Source: Diplonema papillatum (Eukaryota > Euglenozoa > Diplonemea > Diplonemida > Diplonemidae). Taken from it: 64,000 nt of DNA. A model generated the notes under the pieces. The model made no database searches and was not told where the DNA came from. It saw nothing but the letters and a program-made list of their open reading frames with translations. Location: contig JAPJBO010000116.1 in the NCBI GenBank assembly GCA_030068145.1, positions 248,001 through 312,000 of the forward strand. Direction: 5' to 3'. Made by a program: the position numbers and the translations under genes. Below are positions 30,770 to 41,114 of the stretch, one piece after another. The number at the start of each line of letters is the position of its first letter. Position 1 is the first letter of the stretch.

Positions 30770-33700
30770 CTGAGCAGCGCGCGTGTGCAGAGGGACGGAG
30801 CACACAGTGGCGGGCTGTGGATCGACCTCGTTGTATAGATTCCACCCCGCGCCTGTCGGTGGACAAGCTTACTCGCTACGATTTCGAGCTGGTTCATTAC
30901 CGCAGCCAGGGCGGCCTCGTGCTTGCACTTCAGCTGTGTGCAGAGAAGGAGAATGCCCCTTATGCCTATGCGGTTTAGAATCAACCCGGTGTCTGTCGGT
31001 GGACAAGCTTACTCGCTACACTTTCGTAGCTGGTTCATCACCACTGTACTTGCACTTCAGCTGCTTGCAGAGCGGCAGATGGCCTTTCATGCCAGCTGTT
31101 TGAAATGGCAGCTACATTACGGTTTGGAGTCAACCCCGCGTCTGTCGGTGGACAAGTTTTACTCGCTACGATTTCGAGCTGGTTCATTACCGCAGCCAGG
31201 GCGGCCTCGTGCTTGCACTTCAGCTGTGTGCAGAGAAGGAGAATGCCCCTTATGCCTATGCGGTTTAGAATCAACCCGGTGTCTGTCGGTGGACAAGCTT
31301 ACTCGCTACACTTTCGTAGCTGGTTCATCACCACTGTACTTGCACTTCAGCTGCTTGCAGAGCGGCAGATGGCCTTTCATGCCAGCTGTTTGAAATGGCA
31401 GCTACATTACGGTTTGGAGTCAACCCCGCGTCTGTCGGTGGACAAGTTTTACTCGCTACGATTTCGAGCTGGTTCATTACCGCAGCCAGGGCGGCCTCGT
31501 GCTTGCACTTCAGCTGTGTGCAGAGAAGGAGAATGCCCCTTATGCCTATGCGGTTTAGAATCAAACCGGTGTCTGTCGGTGGACAAGCTTACTCGCTACA
31601 CTTTCGTAGCTGGTTCATCACCACTGTACTTGCACTTCAGCTGCGTGCAGAGCGGCAGATGGCCTTTCATGCCAGCTGTTTGAAATGGCAGCTACATTAC
31701 GGTTTGGAGTCAACCCCGCGTCTGTCGGTGGACAAGTTTTACTCGCTACGATTTCGCAGCCAAGGCAGCCTTCTGCTCGGATTTCAGCTGCCGCTGCGCG
31801 CGGAAGTGGGCTAGGCACTCGTGGTCGTACTGGTTGCCGGTCATCGGCAGCTCCCACGGGGCCGGCTTCCCGGCGTAGCTGTCCCGCTGCCGCTGCTCGT
31901 GCGCCGCGTCCAGCTCCGCCTCGAGCCGCTGGCACCTGCCCAGGGACTCTGCGTACCGTGCGGCACACGCCTCGACGGACACCTGCGCCACCCGCTCCTG
32001 GCGTGCGGACACGTTCGAAGTGCCACAGAAAGGACAAGAATTCTGCTTATACTCTCACACACAGTATTGTGCGTCCTTAGCCCCCGGGCGTCAGCTGTGT
32101 GCAGAGGGGACGGAACACAAAGTGGCGGGGGCTTTGTATCTGTGGATCAACCCGGTTGTTTAGATTCACTGCCGGTGGACTAGCTTACTCGCTACAATTC
32201 CTAGCTGGTTCACCACCGGAGTCAGGCGGCTTCGTGCTTGCACTTCAGCCGTGTGCGGAGAGGCAGAAAGCCTTTCCAGCTGCGCACACCGGCAGCTGCA
32301 TTTCGTATACGTTTAGAATCTAAACCGCGTCTGTCGGTAGACACGCTTATTCGCTGCACTTTCGTAGCTGGTTCATCACCTGGACTTGCACTTCAGCTGT
32401 GTGCAGAGAGGGAGAAGGCCTTTCATGCCAGCTGTTGCGGTTTAGGTTCAGCTCCGGGTCTGCCGGTGGACTAGTTTACTCGCTACGATTTCCAGCTGGC
32501 TCATCACCGCAGCCAAGGCAGCCTCCTGCTCGGATTTCAGCTGCCGCTGCGCGCGGAAGTGGGCTAGGCACTCGTGGTCGTACTGGTTGCCGGTCATCGG
32601 CAGCTCCCACGGGGCCGGCTTCCCGGCGTAGCTGTCCCGCTGCCGCTGCTCGTGCGCCGCGTCCAGCTCCGCCTCGAGCCGCTGGCACCTGCCCAGGGAC
32701 TCTGCGTACCGTACGGCACATGCCTCGACGGACACCTGCACCACCCGCTCCTGGCGTGCGGACACGTTCGAAGTGCCGCAGAAAGGACAAGATTTCTGCT
32801 ACTACTCTCACACACAGTATTGTGCGTCCTTGGCCCCCGGGCGTCAGCTATGTGCTGAGGGGACGGAACACAGCGGGGGCACTGCATCTGTGGATCGAAC
32901 CCTTTGTATAGATTCAACCCCGTGTCTGTTGGTGGACAAGCTTACTCCACACGATTTCGAGCTGGTTCATTACCGCAGCCAGGGCGGCCTCGTGCTTGCA
33001 CTTCAGCTGTATGCAGAAAGAGAAGGAGATTGCCCCCCCGATGCCTGCTGCATACACTGGCAATATGCGGTTTAGACAACCCCGCGTCTGCCAGTGGACA
33101 AGCTTTCTCGCTACACTTGCTTAGCTGGTGCATCACTGCCGTATTTGGACTTCAGCTGTGTGCAGAGAGGCAGCATGCCTTTCATGCCAGCTGTGAGAGA
33201 TGGCAGCTACATTGCGTAAAAAAGCGGTTTAGATTCAGCCCCGCGTCTGACGGTGGACAAGCTTACTCGCAACGATCTCAAGCTGGCTCATCACCGCAGC
33301 CAAGGCAGCCTCCTGCTCGGACTTCAGCTGCCGCTGCGCGCGGAAGTGGGCTAGGCACTCGTGGTCGTACTGGTTGCCGGTCATCGGCAGCTCCCAGGGG
33401 GCCGGCTTCCCGGCGTAGCTGTCCCGCTGCCGCTGCTCGTGCGCCGCGTCCAGCTCCGCCTCGAGCCGCTGGCACCTGCCCAGGGACTCTGCGTACCGTG
33501 CGGCACACGCCTCGACGGACACCTGCGCCACCCGCTCCTGGCGTGCGGAGAGCTCAACGATGCTCCTGCTCTCGGATTCGACCGCGCGCAGCCACGCTGT
33601 GACTTGGTCGTACTGGGCCTGCGTGCTGGCAATCAACCGGGCGAGTTCGACTCGCCGCAGGTCGTTTTCGACGTGGGCGAGTGTGACGGGGAAGGCGGAA

Positions 33701-34062
33701 GAGGCAGGGGCCGGCAGAGTGTCGCCGGTGGCCGCTAAGGGAGACGCGGCGTCGGAGCCCGGAGGAGACGGTGCGCTCGTCGCGTTGCTCGCCGGGGACG
33801 ACGCGGAACTTGTTGACGAAGCGGTTGTAGTAGTGCTGCCGCTGCTGCTGCTGCTGCTGCTGCTGCTACCGCCGCCGCTGCTGGTGCTGCGGCTCTTGGC
33901 GTTGGTGCTGCCGCCGGATGATGGCTCGCCTTTCTCGCTGGAGTCGCTGGCGTCGCTGACGTCCTCGCCGTCCAACGTCCACACCGTCTTCCGCAGGGCG
34001 TCGTTGACGTAGTACGTTTTCCCCGATGCGTCGACCGCTTCCCTCCAATCAGCACGCGGCAT
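30623..34062 (-). CDS. WW-domain and coiled-coil protein, two-exon model
   Basis: Exon 1 starts at 34062. Residues 6-30 form a WW domain (W6, G14, Y17, Y18, N20, W28), the fold that binds proline-rich ligands, though the usual Pro after the second Trp is missing. A Ser/Thr-rich linker with a CTG-encoded poly-Ser run (residues about 45-95) and an Ala/Glu/Arg-rich helical region (about 130-256) follow. One model joins donor GTGATG (exon end 33295) to acceptor GCTCAG and a 147-nt last exon (30769-30623), giving 304 residues in phase. Another donor (GTAAGC, exon end 33267) does not fit that exon in phase. The intron carries copies of the exon's 3' part. The N-terminal exon is convincing; the last exon is uncertain. 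Confidence 0.6.
30840..31745 (-). repeat. 290-bp tandem repeat containing exon-end/donor segments
   Basis: Three copies with a period of exactly 290 bp. Each contains two diverged versions of the end of WW-gene exon 1 plus its donor (AGCTGGTTCATTACCGCAGC in plus orientation), so the intron carries many decoy 5' splice sites. Confidence 0.75.
31756..32012 (-). pseudogene. Third copy of the coiled-coil exon segment
   Basis: In-frame copy of WW-gene residues about 170-256, from SARQERVAQVS to AALAA, followed after two codons by a stop because the donor segment is deleted. The open frame is kept otherwise. Confidence 0.6.
32508..32765 (-). pseudogene. Second copy of the coiled-coil exon segment (possible alternative exon)
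   Basis: 86 codons match exon 1 with few changes and no stop. It keeps the same GCG|GTGATG donor and an AG before GAGCGG, so it could be spliced as an internal exon. Confidence 0.55.
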
Positions 34063-34308
34063 TTGCCCCTCCCCCGAGGGGGGACAAGTGTTTGCACCTA
34101 TTTTTCTTGTTCAAATGGGTAAAGACATCAAAGGTATACATAAGGAGGGCCACTCCTCAAGGGCGACACGACTTTTTGGTCGGGAAATTCTTTCTCAACA
34201 TTTTAGACTGTTTTTCTTGTGCTAAAGCGGTCTGAAGCATTTTGGTGACTTTGAGGGAGATATTCGCTTCAAAGCTGGATTGGATACCCAGTTCACTGGT
34301 GACACGCG

Positions 34309-34623
34309 TGGCGGTGGCCGCTGAGGGAGACGCGGCGTCGGAGCCCGGAGGAGACGGTGCTCGTCGCGTTGCTCGCTGGGGACGACGCGGGACTTGGTTG
34401 TAGTAGTGCTGCTGCTGCTGCTGCTGCTACCGCCGCCGCTGCTGGTGCTGCGGCTCTTGGCGTTGGTGCTGCCGCCGGATGATGGCTCGCCTTTCTCGCT
34501 GGAGTCGCTGGCGTCGCTGACGTCCTCGCCGTCCAACGTCCACACCGTCTTCCGCAGGGCGTCGTTGACGTAGTACGTTTTCCCCGATGCGTCGACCGCT
34601 TCCCTCCAATCGGCACGCGGCAT
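34309..34623 (-). pseudogene. Truncated 5' copy A of the WW-domain gene
   Basis: The WW domain is intact from ATG 34623; the poly-Ser region is shortened and frameshifted. The copy breaks off at 34309 into unrelated sequence. Period to the next copy is 561 bp. Confidence 0.8.
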
Positions 34624-34869
34624 TTGCCCCTCCCCCGAGGGGGGACAAGTGTATGCACCTATTTTTCTTGTTCAAATGGGCAAAGACATCAAAGGTATAC
34701 ATAAGGAGGGCCACTCCTCAAGGGCGACACGACGTTTTGGTCGGGAAATTCTTTCTCAACATTTTAGACTGTTTTTCTTGTGCTAAAGCGGTCTGAAGCA
34801 TTTTGGTGACTTTGAGGGAGATTTTCGCTTCAAAGCTGGATTGGATACCCAGTTCACTGGTGACACGCG

Positions 34870-35184
34870 TGGCGGTGGCCGCTGAGGGAGACGCGGCGTC
34901 GGAGCCCGGAGGAGACGGTGCTCGTCGCGTTGCTCGCTGGGGACGACGCGGGACTTGGTTGTAGTAGTGCTGCTGCTGCTGCTGCTGCTACCGCCGCCGC
35001 TGCTGGTGCTGCGGCTCTTGGCGTTGGTGCTGCCGCCGGATGATGGCTCGCCTTTCTCGCTGGAGTCGCTGGCGTCGCTGACGTCCTCGCCGTCCAACGT
35101 CCACACCGTCTTCCGCAGGGCGTCGTTGACGTAGTACGTTTTCCCCGATGCGTCGACCGCTTCCCTCCAATCGGCACGCGGCAT
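34870..35184 (-). pseudogene. Truncated 5' copy B of the WW-domain gene
   Basis: Nearly identical to copy A, 561 bp upstream, with the same breakpoint. Confidence 0.8.
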
Positions 35185-35430
35185 TTGCCCCTCCCCCGAG
35201 GGGGGACAAGTGTATGCACCTATTTTTCTTGTTCAAATGGGCAAAGACATCAAAGGTATACATAAGGAGGGCCACTCCTCAAGGGCGACACGACGTTTTG
35301 GTCGGGAAATTCTTTCTCAACATTTTAGACTGTTTTTCTTGTGCTAAAGCGGTCTGAAGCATTTTGGTGACTTTGAGGGAGATTTTCGCTTCAAAGCTGG
35401 ATTGGATACCCAGTTCACTGGTGACACGCG

Positions 35431-35548
35431 TGGCGGTGGCCGCTGAGGGAGACGCGGCGTCGGAGCCCGGAGGAGACGGTGCTCGTAGCGTTGCTCGCCG
35501 GGGACGACGCGGGACTTGTTGACGAAGTGGTTGTAGTAGTGCTGCTGC

Positions 35549-35581
<33 letters not shown>

Positions 35582-35722
35582 TGGTGCTGCGGCCGGATGA
35601 TGGTTCGCCTTTCTCGCTGGCGTCGCTGACGTCCTCGCCGTCCAGCGTCCACACCGTCTTCCGCAGGGCGTCGTTGACGTAGTTGATGCGTCGACCGCTT
35701 CCCTCCAATGGGCACGCGGCAT
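35431..35722 (-). pseudogene. Truncated 5' copy C of the WW-domain gene, frame broken
   Basis: The most diverged copy: a 10-bp deletion removes part of the WW core between Ser13 and the Tyr pair, and the poly-Ser tract differs. It shares the 3' breakpoint with copies A and B. Confidence 0.75.
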
Positions 35723-35790
35723 TTGCCCTCCCCCAAGTGTTTGCACCTATTTTTTGTTTTCTTTTTGTTGGAATGGCCAAATTTAAAATC

Positions 35791-36369
35791 ATTTTATGGT
35801 CTGCCACAAAAGGGGTGGAATCGCTTCGGAATCACTTCGGAAATGGGGTAATACGTGGGGGCCGGGATGCGCATCCCAGCCCACCGAAAAGCGACTGTCT
35901 GCACCCCTTGTGTTTTGGAGAGTGGAAATCACTTCGGAGATGGGCCGTGTGTGGCAGACCATTTTAATGACTTTTGAGGGTGAGTTCGCCCTCCGAACCG
36001 TTTGGCCGCTTCGTAGCTGGTTCGAATCCCTCCAGTCGGTGGACGGTGGGCGTTCGCGTCACGCTTCGTCATCACCTTCCCGCTGGCACGCAGCGACGGC
36101 TCCGTCGACGGCGAAAGGGGTAGCGGATCGTCCGACTTGACTCGCGGTGCCGTGCCTCAGGCAAACCCCCGTTTTCACGGTTCTTCGCGTGTTCAAGGAC
36201 TCGTCGTCTCCGGTGGCGGCTTGTCTTGTGATGGCTTCGTGTCGCCTTCCACGTGCACCTTTTTTCCCGGAGTGTTCTTCAGTGTATTATTAACCCTTGA
36301 CGCACGGGGAACACATACGTTTATGTCGTGAAAAGGAGAGTGTACATTGTCGTGACTTTTTCTGAGTGC
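35791..36369. other. No gene recognised
   Basis: Contains short repeats of ATCACTTCGGA and an ill-defined GC-rich stretch with plus-strand frames (35796-36331) that match nothing I know. Confidence 0.4.
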
Positions 36370-37250
36370 TGTAGGCAGTGTGCGCGCGATCAGCCGGCTT
36401 GCCGGCTGATTACATTTTGAGCCCTTTTTTTACCGACAGACTCGCACAAAATCAGCCAATTTTTCAACAGTGTAAGCTTTGGCCACGGAGCGGAATCAGC
36501 TTGATACACGCAAGATGTTGTCGTAAAACCTTTCTGATCGGCAGACCTTCCGAGAAATCAGCCGCTTTTTCCTTAGCGCGAACAGTGTGCCCGCGATCAG
36601 CCGGCTTGCCGGCTGATTAAATTTCGAGCCCTTTTTTTACCGACAGAATCGCACAAAATCAGCCAATTTTCGACAGTGTAAGCTTTGGCCACGGAGCGGA
36701 ATCAGCTTGATACACGCAAGATGTTGTCGTAAAACCTTTCTGATCGGCAGACCTTCCGAGAAATCAGCCGCTTTTTTCCTTAGCGCGAACAGTGTGCGCG
36801 CGATCAGCCGGCTTGCCGGCTGATTAAATTTCGAGCCCTTTTTTTACCGACAGACTCGCACAAAATCAGCCAATTTTCAACAGTGTAAGCTTTGGCCACG
36901 GAGCGGAATCAGCTTGATACACGCAAGATGTTGTCGTAAAACCTTTCTGATCGGCAGACCTTCCGAGAAATCAGCCGCTTTTTTCCTTAGCGCGAACAGT
37001 GTGCGCGCGATCAGCCGGCTTGCCGGCTGATTAAATTTCGAGCCCTTTTTTTACCGACAGACTCGCACAAAATCAGCCAATTTTCAACAGTGTAAGCTTT
37101 GGCTATGCCGCCCATGGAGCGGAATCAGCTTGAAGCACCGGCAAGATGTTGTCGTAAAACCTTTCTGATCGGCAGACCTTCCAAAGACTCAGCCGGCTGG
37201 TCAGTTTTTCCGGTTGAAATCAGCCGCTTTTTTCCTTAGCGCGAACACTG
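36370..37250 (+). repeat. 207-bp tandem repeat with a perfect palindrome, four copies
   Basis: Palindrome CAGCCGGCTTGCCGGCTG begins at 36391, 36598, 36805 and 37012, exactly 207 bp apart. Each unit also has several ATCAGCC motifs and a T-run. The last unit has a short insertion. Confidence 0.85.
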
Positions 37251-37560
37251 GCTGTAGGCAGAATACGGAGCTTTGTGATATTGCACAGTTTGAGGTGGGT
37301 TCCACTCCCTTCCTGCTTGCCCCACGGTTCTAGCGAGCTTTGACTCTGAGAAAAGAAATGGCGAAAAAAGGGTCTCTTTGTTTCGGTTATTTTCCCCCCG
37401 TGTGCAAGGTAACAGAAAACAAGCGAAGATAATGGTGAGATACCCAAGAAGACCTCAGAGAAAGAACGAGGAAAACCGAAAGAACAAAGAAAATCAATGG
37501 AGCCTGAAGTTGAAGCTCGTTGTTGAAACATTGTGTCGTTCGCTCTTCGGATTGGATCGT

Positions 37561-37838
37561 GCTTTTACATAAGCGCCAGCTTGGAAGGAAAGGCTTGACG
37601 ATGCTGCCAGACAAAGAGCAGAAGGGATCCCATGTGCTGCGTGTTGTCGGACGTGAGGTCCATGCGGGTCTACACGACAAATCACACAAACACGACAGGT
37701 CATAGTCCTGATTGAGCACAACAACACACGGAGGGTAGGCGAAGAACAAAGCAGATTGTGTTTGTATTGCATTTGCCCCTTACCTCTACATTCCTCCCTT
37801 CCATTCGGAGTCGAAGCAGCTACGTCGAGTATTTTGGC
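37561..37838 (-). repeat. Family-1 element, inverse copy
   Basis: The only family-1 copy in this orientation. It runs from TTTTACATAAGCGCCAGC to CTACGTCGAGTATTTTGG and is not inside a recognised gene. Confidence 0.7.
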
Positions 37839-38126
37839 AACACATCACATCCAGATCCATTGATTTCCGTACAAGCCTGTGGCTTGTGGATAACAAAAAA
37901 AAAAACGAAAGAGAGAAACACAATAAAAAATCGGAGAATCTCAATCCGCAGCTGGACGATGAGCGACCTGCAGGGAATTGGAAAGGAATACTCGGACGGG
38001 CGCCGTCGGGTGCCGATTTCGACGGAGGCTAACAATACAACTACAACCTACGGAATGGGTCTTCTGTTGGCGGTTGGTGTTGTTGTTGTAGAGCGCTCAC
38101 GACCCCTCCCCCTTAGCCAAAGCATA

Positions 38127-38337
38127 GTGGTCAAACGATTCGCAAGCGATAATAATTATCGCAGTACCTACCCCACAGCACAAAATCATCGCATGTAATC
38201 GGTGTGCGATGAAATGCGATATTTCATTCCAATAGTACTGTATTTGCCCAGGTTTTAAGCGTGCGATATCGTGAATGAAAATGCGATATATTTGGCGCCA
38301 AAAATTCCGAATACGATAATACGAATCGTTTGACCAC
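38127..38337. mobile_element. MITE with 16-bp TIRs flanked by TA
   Basis: GTGGTCAAACGATTCG (38127-38142) and its perfect inverse (38322-38337), each flanked by TA. The symmetry continues a few bases further. The 211-bp interior is AT-rich with repeated GCGATA motifs. TA duplication suggests a Tc1/mariner-type or similar mobiliser. Confidence 0.75.
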
Positions 38338-38784
38338 TATGCGGCACCCCCCCCGGCGCTACACCCAGTACTTCGTGTAGGGCCGCAGCACCTTCTTTCC
38401 CTTTTTATTCTGACGATCTCCCTCGAGTATTTCCAACAAGTTCTTACTTTTTACTTTTTGTGTTCGAAGTTTGGGCCTCTCATACGGTAGGCAGTCCCTT
38501 TTCGCCTGTTTCTCCAGGCGGAGCACAAAATGCATGTAAACTGAACCGGTGAAAATATCTTCATGGTTCGCTCGAGCTCAAGCTTACACTTTTTAGAACG
38601 CTGCTTGAAACTGCCTCGGTGGGGGGGGGGTCCCCGGGGGGAAAATGTTTCTTGGGTTGAGAGAGGGGGGGGGAGGGGGCGAGGGAGGGGAGAGAATGCA
38701 TGTTCATTCTCGAAGTAGCTCTTCCCGTGGATTCCCGGGCGGGAAGTAACCTTGCACTGGGGGGGGAAATCTTAGTATCGTGTG

Positions 38785-39387
38785 TTTAGTGAGAATGAGT
38801 ACCCATAGCTCTCTGAACCCCTTCGATGACTCGCAAATTTGCATGCTAGTGAGAATGAGTACCCACAGCTCTCTGAACCCCTTCGATGACTCGCAAATTT
38901 GCATGCTAGTGAGAATGAGTACCCATAGCTCTCTGAACCCCTTCGATGACTCGCAAATTTGCATGCTAGTGAGAATGAGTACCCATAGCTCTCTGAACCC
39001 CTTCGATGACTCGCAAATTTGCATGCTAGTGAGAATGAGTACCCATAGCTCTCTGAACCCCTTCGATGACTCGCAAATTTGCATGCTAGTGAGAATGAGT
39101 ACCCATAGCTCTCTGAACCCCTTCGATGACTCGCAAATTTGCATGCTAGTGAGAATGAGTACCCATAGCTCTCTGAACCCCTTCGATGACTCGCAAATTT
39201 GCATGCTAGTGAGAATGAGTACCCATAGCTCTCTGAACCCCTTCGATGACTCGCAAATTTGCATGCTAGTGAGAATGAGTACCCATAGCTCTCTGAACCC
39301 CTTCAATGACTCGCAAATTTGCATGCTAGTGAGAATGAGTACCCATAGCTCTCTGAACCCCTTCAATGACTCGCAAATTTGCATGCT
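38785..39387 (+). repeat. 60-bp tandem repeat, ten near-identical copies
   Basis: GAGAATGAGTACCCA recurs every 60 bp from 38791 to 39331 with only one or two substitutions. Since 60 is a multiple of 3, long frames appear on both strands (256 and 279 codons); these are probably by-products. Confidence 0.9.
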
Positions 39388-39389
39388 TC

Positions 39390-40840
39390 GACCGTTTCCG
39401 CGCGAGACCCGAGATGAGCTTTTCCTCGTCAGTCCGACACAGGTCAGTGTTGACCAAACGATAGGAGAAACAACATCACAGACTGCCTGCGTCGGCCGCG
39501 CGTTCAGCACGTTTCCGAGGGACACCACGAGGAGGGGCAGCATCCGGTAGTCTATTCCTCTTATTGTTCAGGGCCTCGGCCCGTCGTGGTCCGAATCTGG
39601 TAACAGTAGCTAATCCCCTGCATCTGTTAAGGTTATACCATGTCGGCCGCTGGGCGGGAGAATCTTTCTCGGGCATGAAGAGTGCGTGGCGCAGGGGGAA
39701 TAGCAGAACGTGCTTGGAATGGATACTCTGAACTTCTTACCTCGGGCTTATTTCGGACCGGCCGCGTTGCTGCCCTCAAACCTCGCACTCGTGTGCTTGC
39801 GCTTGCTAACAAGAAAGATAAACGGCAAACCAAGCTCGGGAGGGGAGTTGCTGTGTTCTCCTGCGGTCTATGTGTTTTTCGTATTTGACCAACAGGTTCA
39901 CCCCCCCGCACGCCAAGTCCGCTCTTCGGTATAAGTTCGTCCAGAACACTTCACTCACTTCGTTCACGAAGTTCTTGATCCCTCTCTCTCTCCCCCGTTT
40001 ATATCTTTTACCCTTCGCCCCTTCCCATCGCCACCCGTCTTCTTTCAGTTTTCTGTTCCTTGCTTTTGCCCTTTACAGCACGGTATGCCCTTTATTAGAG
40101 TGAAAATTCGCTTGAAACTCCGGGGTTTTAAAGTCTCCGGGTGACCTTCGTCGTTCTGGGAAGAAATCCTTTGTGCTCTGAGTGTCGTAAGAGTGGTGGT
40201 TACACGGGGTAAGAGGATCGGTGGGTACCTTGGTTGTTGGTCGTTGGTGGTTTCGGCCATTGTCCACACTAGGTGACTGTCTGTCTCCTTGGTACCGTCC
40301 GACCGTCTCTTTTCGTGAATTTGTGGTGCTGCTTATGGTTTGCGCAGGTTGCATATCCGTAACTGTATCGTATTGCATTATCGTACCATCGCTCGGCGTG
40401 TCTGCTGTTTTCTTTTTGCGGCTCCCGGCGCAGGTTCTTTCTGCCGACATGTCGCACTGGTCCCGTCTGCTAGCATCAAGTCTTCTTCGTGGGAGATGAC
40501 CTTGCGCTGGGGGGATCTAAATCGGAGTTGCCAACCTCCTCGCGGTGGCCCCCCGTCCACGTGTGCAAGCACGGTTAATGGCAACACGTGCACAGTGCGC
40601 TGCTCAGGGTAGTTGAAGGCCTGTCAGTAGTCCCGAGGGACGATAGTACTAAATGCAACCCTTACCTAAAACCTTGCACTGAGGCGCCAGGGGGAAGTCG
40701 ATACGCCCCTCTTTTTCTTAGACCTATATCGCAAGAGCCTGCGACGGCAATCACGGTCGGCAGTCGAAAGAGAGTTGAAGTATGGCGAAAGATATAGTGG
40801 TGTCCCCTAAGGGGGTAATCTCAGGGGGAACTTTTACGGC
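39390..40840. other. No gene recognised; long E5 copy inside
   Basis: Contains the long E5 copy (40098-40380). Frames at 39476-39934 overlap on both strands and are not recognised. Confidence 0.4.
40098..40380 (+). repeat. Long form of the E5 element
   Basis: E5 core (40098-40153) followed by about 230 bp shared with 62268-62580: TTTGTGCTCTGAGTGTCGTA, GAGGATCGGTGGGTACCTTG, GGTGCTGCTTATGGTTTGCG. Confidence 0.7.
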
Positions 40841-40841
40841 A

Positions 40842-41003
40842 CATCTGTTACACATTAACGCAGGTGTCCTAAGGCAAGCTCAGCGGGGACAGAAATCTCG
40901 CGTAAGAGCATAAGGGTAAAAGCTTGCTCGATACACGATCTTCAGTACGGTGTGAAAGCATGGCCTAACGATCCTTTGGTCTCGCTTCATGTTCAAGGGA
41001 TGG
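40842..41003 (+). repeat. Dispersed repeat at the 3' end of the membrane-protein gene
   Basis: Matches 21562-21745. It covers the stop codon and likely the 3' UTR, so it could supply the 3' end of the transcript. Confidence 0.6.
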
Positions 41004-41114
41004 AGCCGGAGGTGAAGAGGCGGAAGTATGACACCACCACGTGCAAAGAGATAACCGCGACGCCGGCGATGTAGATTATCGCCGCAGATTCTGTGCATTC
41101 GAATTCGAACTCAC
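40993..41114 (-). CDS. Membrane protein exon 8, C-terminal TM segment
   Basis: Acceptor GTTGAG has little pyrimidine tract. The exon encodes an acidic stretch, one TM helix and a short tail, then TGA. Its last bases overlap a dispersed repeat shared with 21562-21745. Confidence 0.5.

Larger units (their letters stand above)
34100..35790 (-). repeat. 561-bp tandem array of the WW-gene 5' end
   Basis: Three units, each comprising leader, ATG, WW exon part and a shared downstream segment (TTGGTGACTTTGAGGGAGAT in plus orientation). The leader next to the full gene is the first member. Confidence 0.8.

Noticed and set aside
30548-30984. Alternative 146-residue minus frame as WW-gene last exon
   Set aside because: It is open and protein-like, but no donor in exon 1 matches its phase; left unresolved.
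36370-37250. CRISPR-like palindromic repeats
   Set aside because: The whole 207-bp unit is repeated, so there are no unique spacers, and no cas-like gene is present.
38704-39550. A 256- or 279-residue repeat protein from the 60-bp array
   Set aside because: Both strands are open to a similar extent and there is no independent coding sign; kept only as a possibility.
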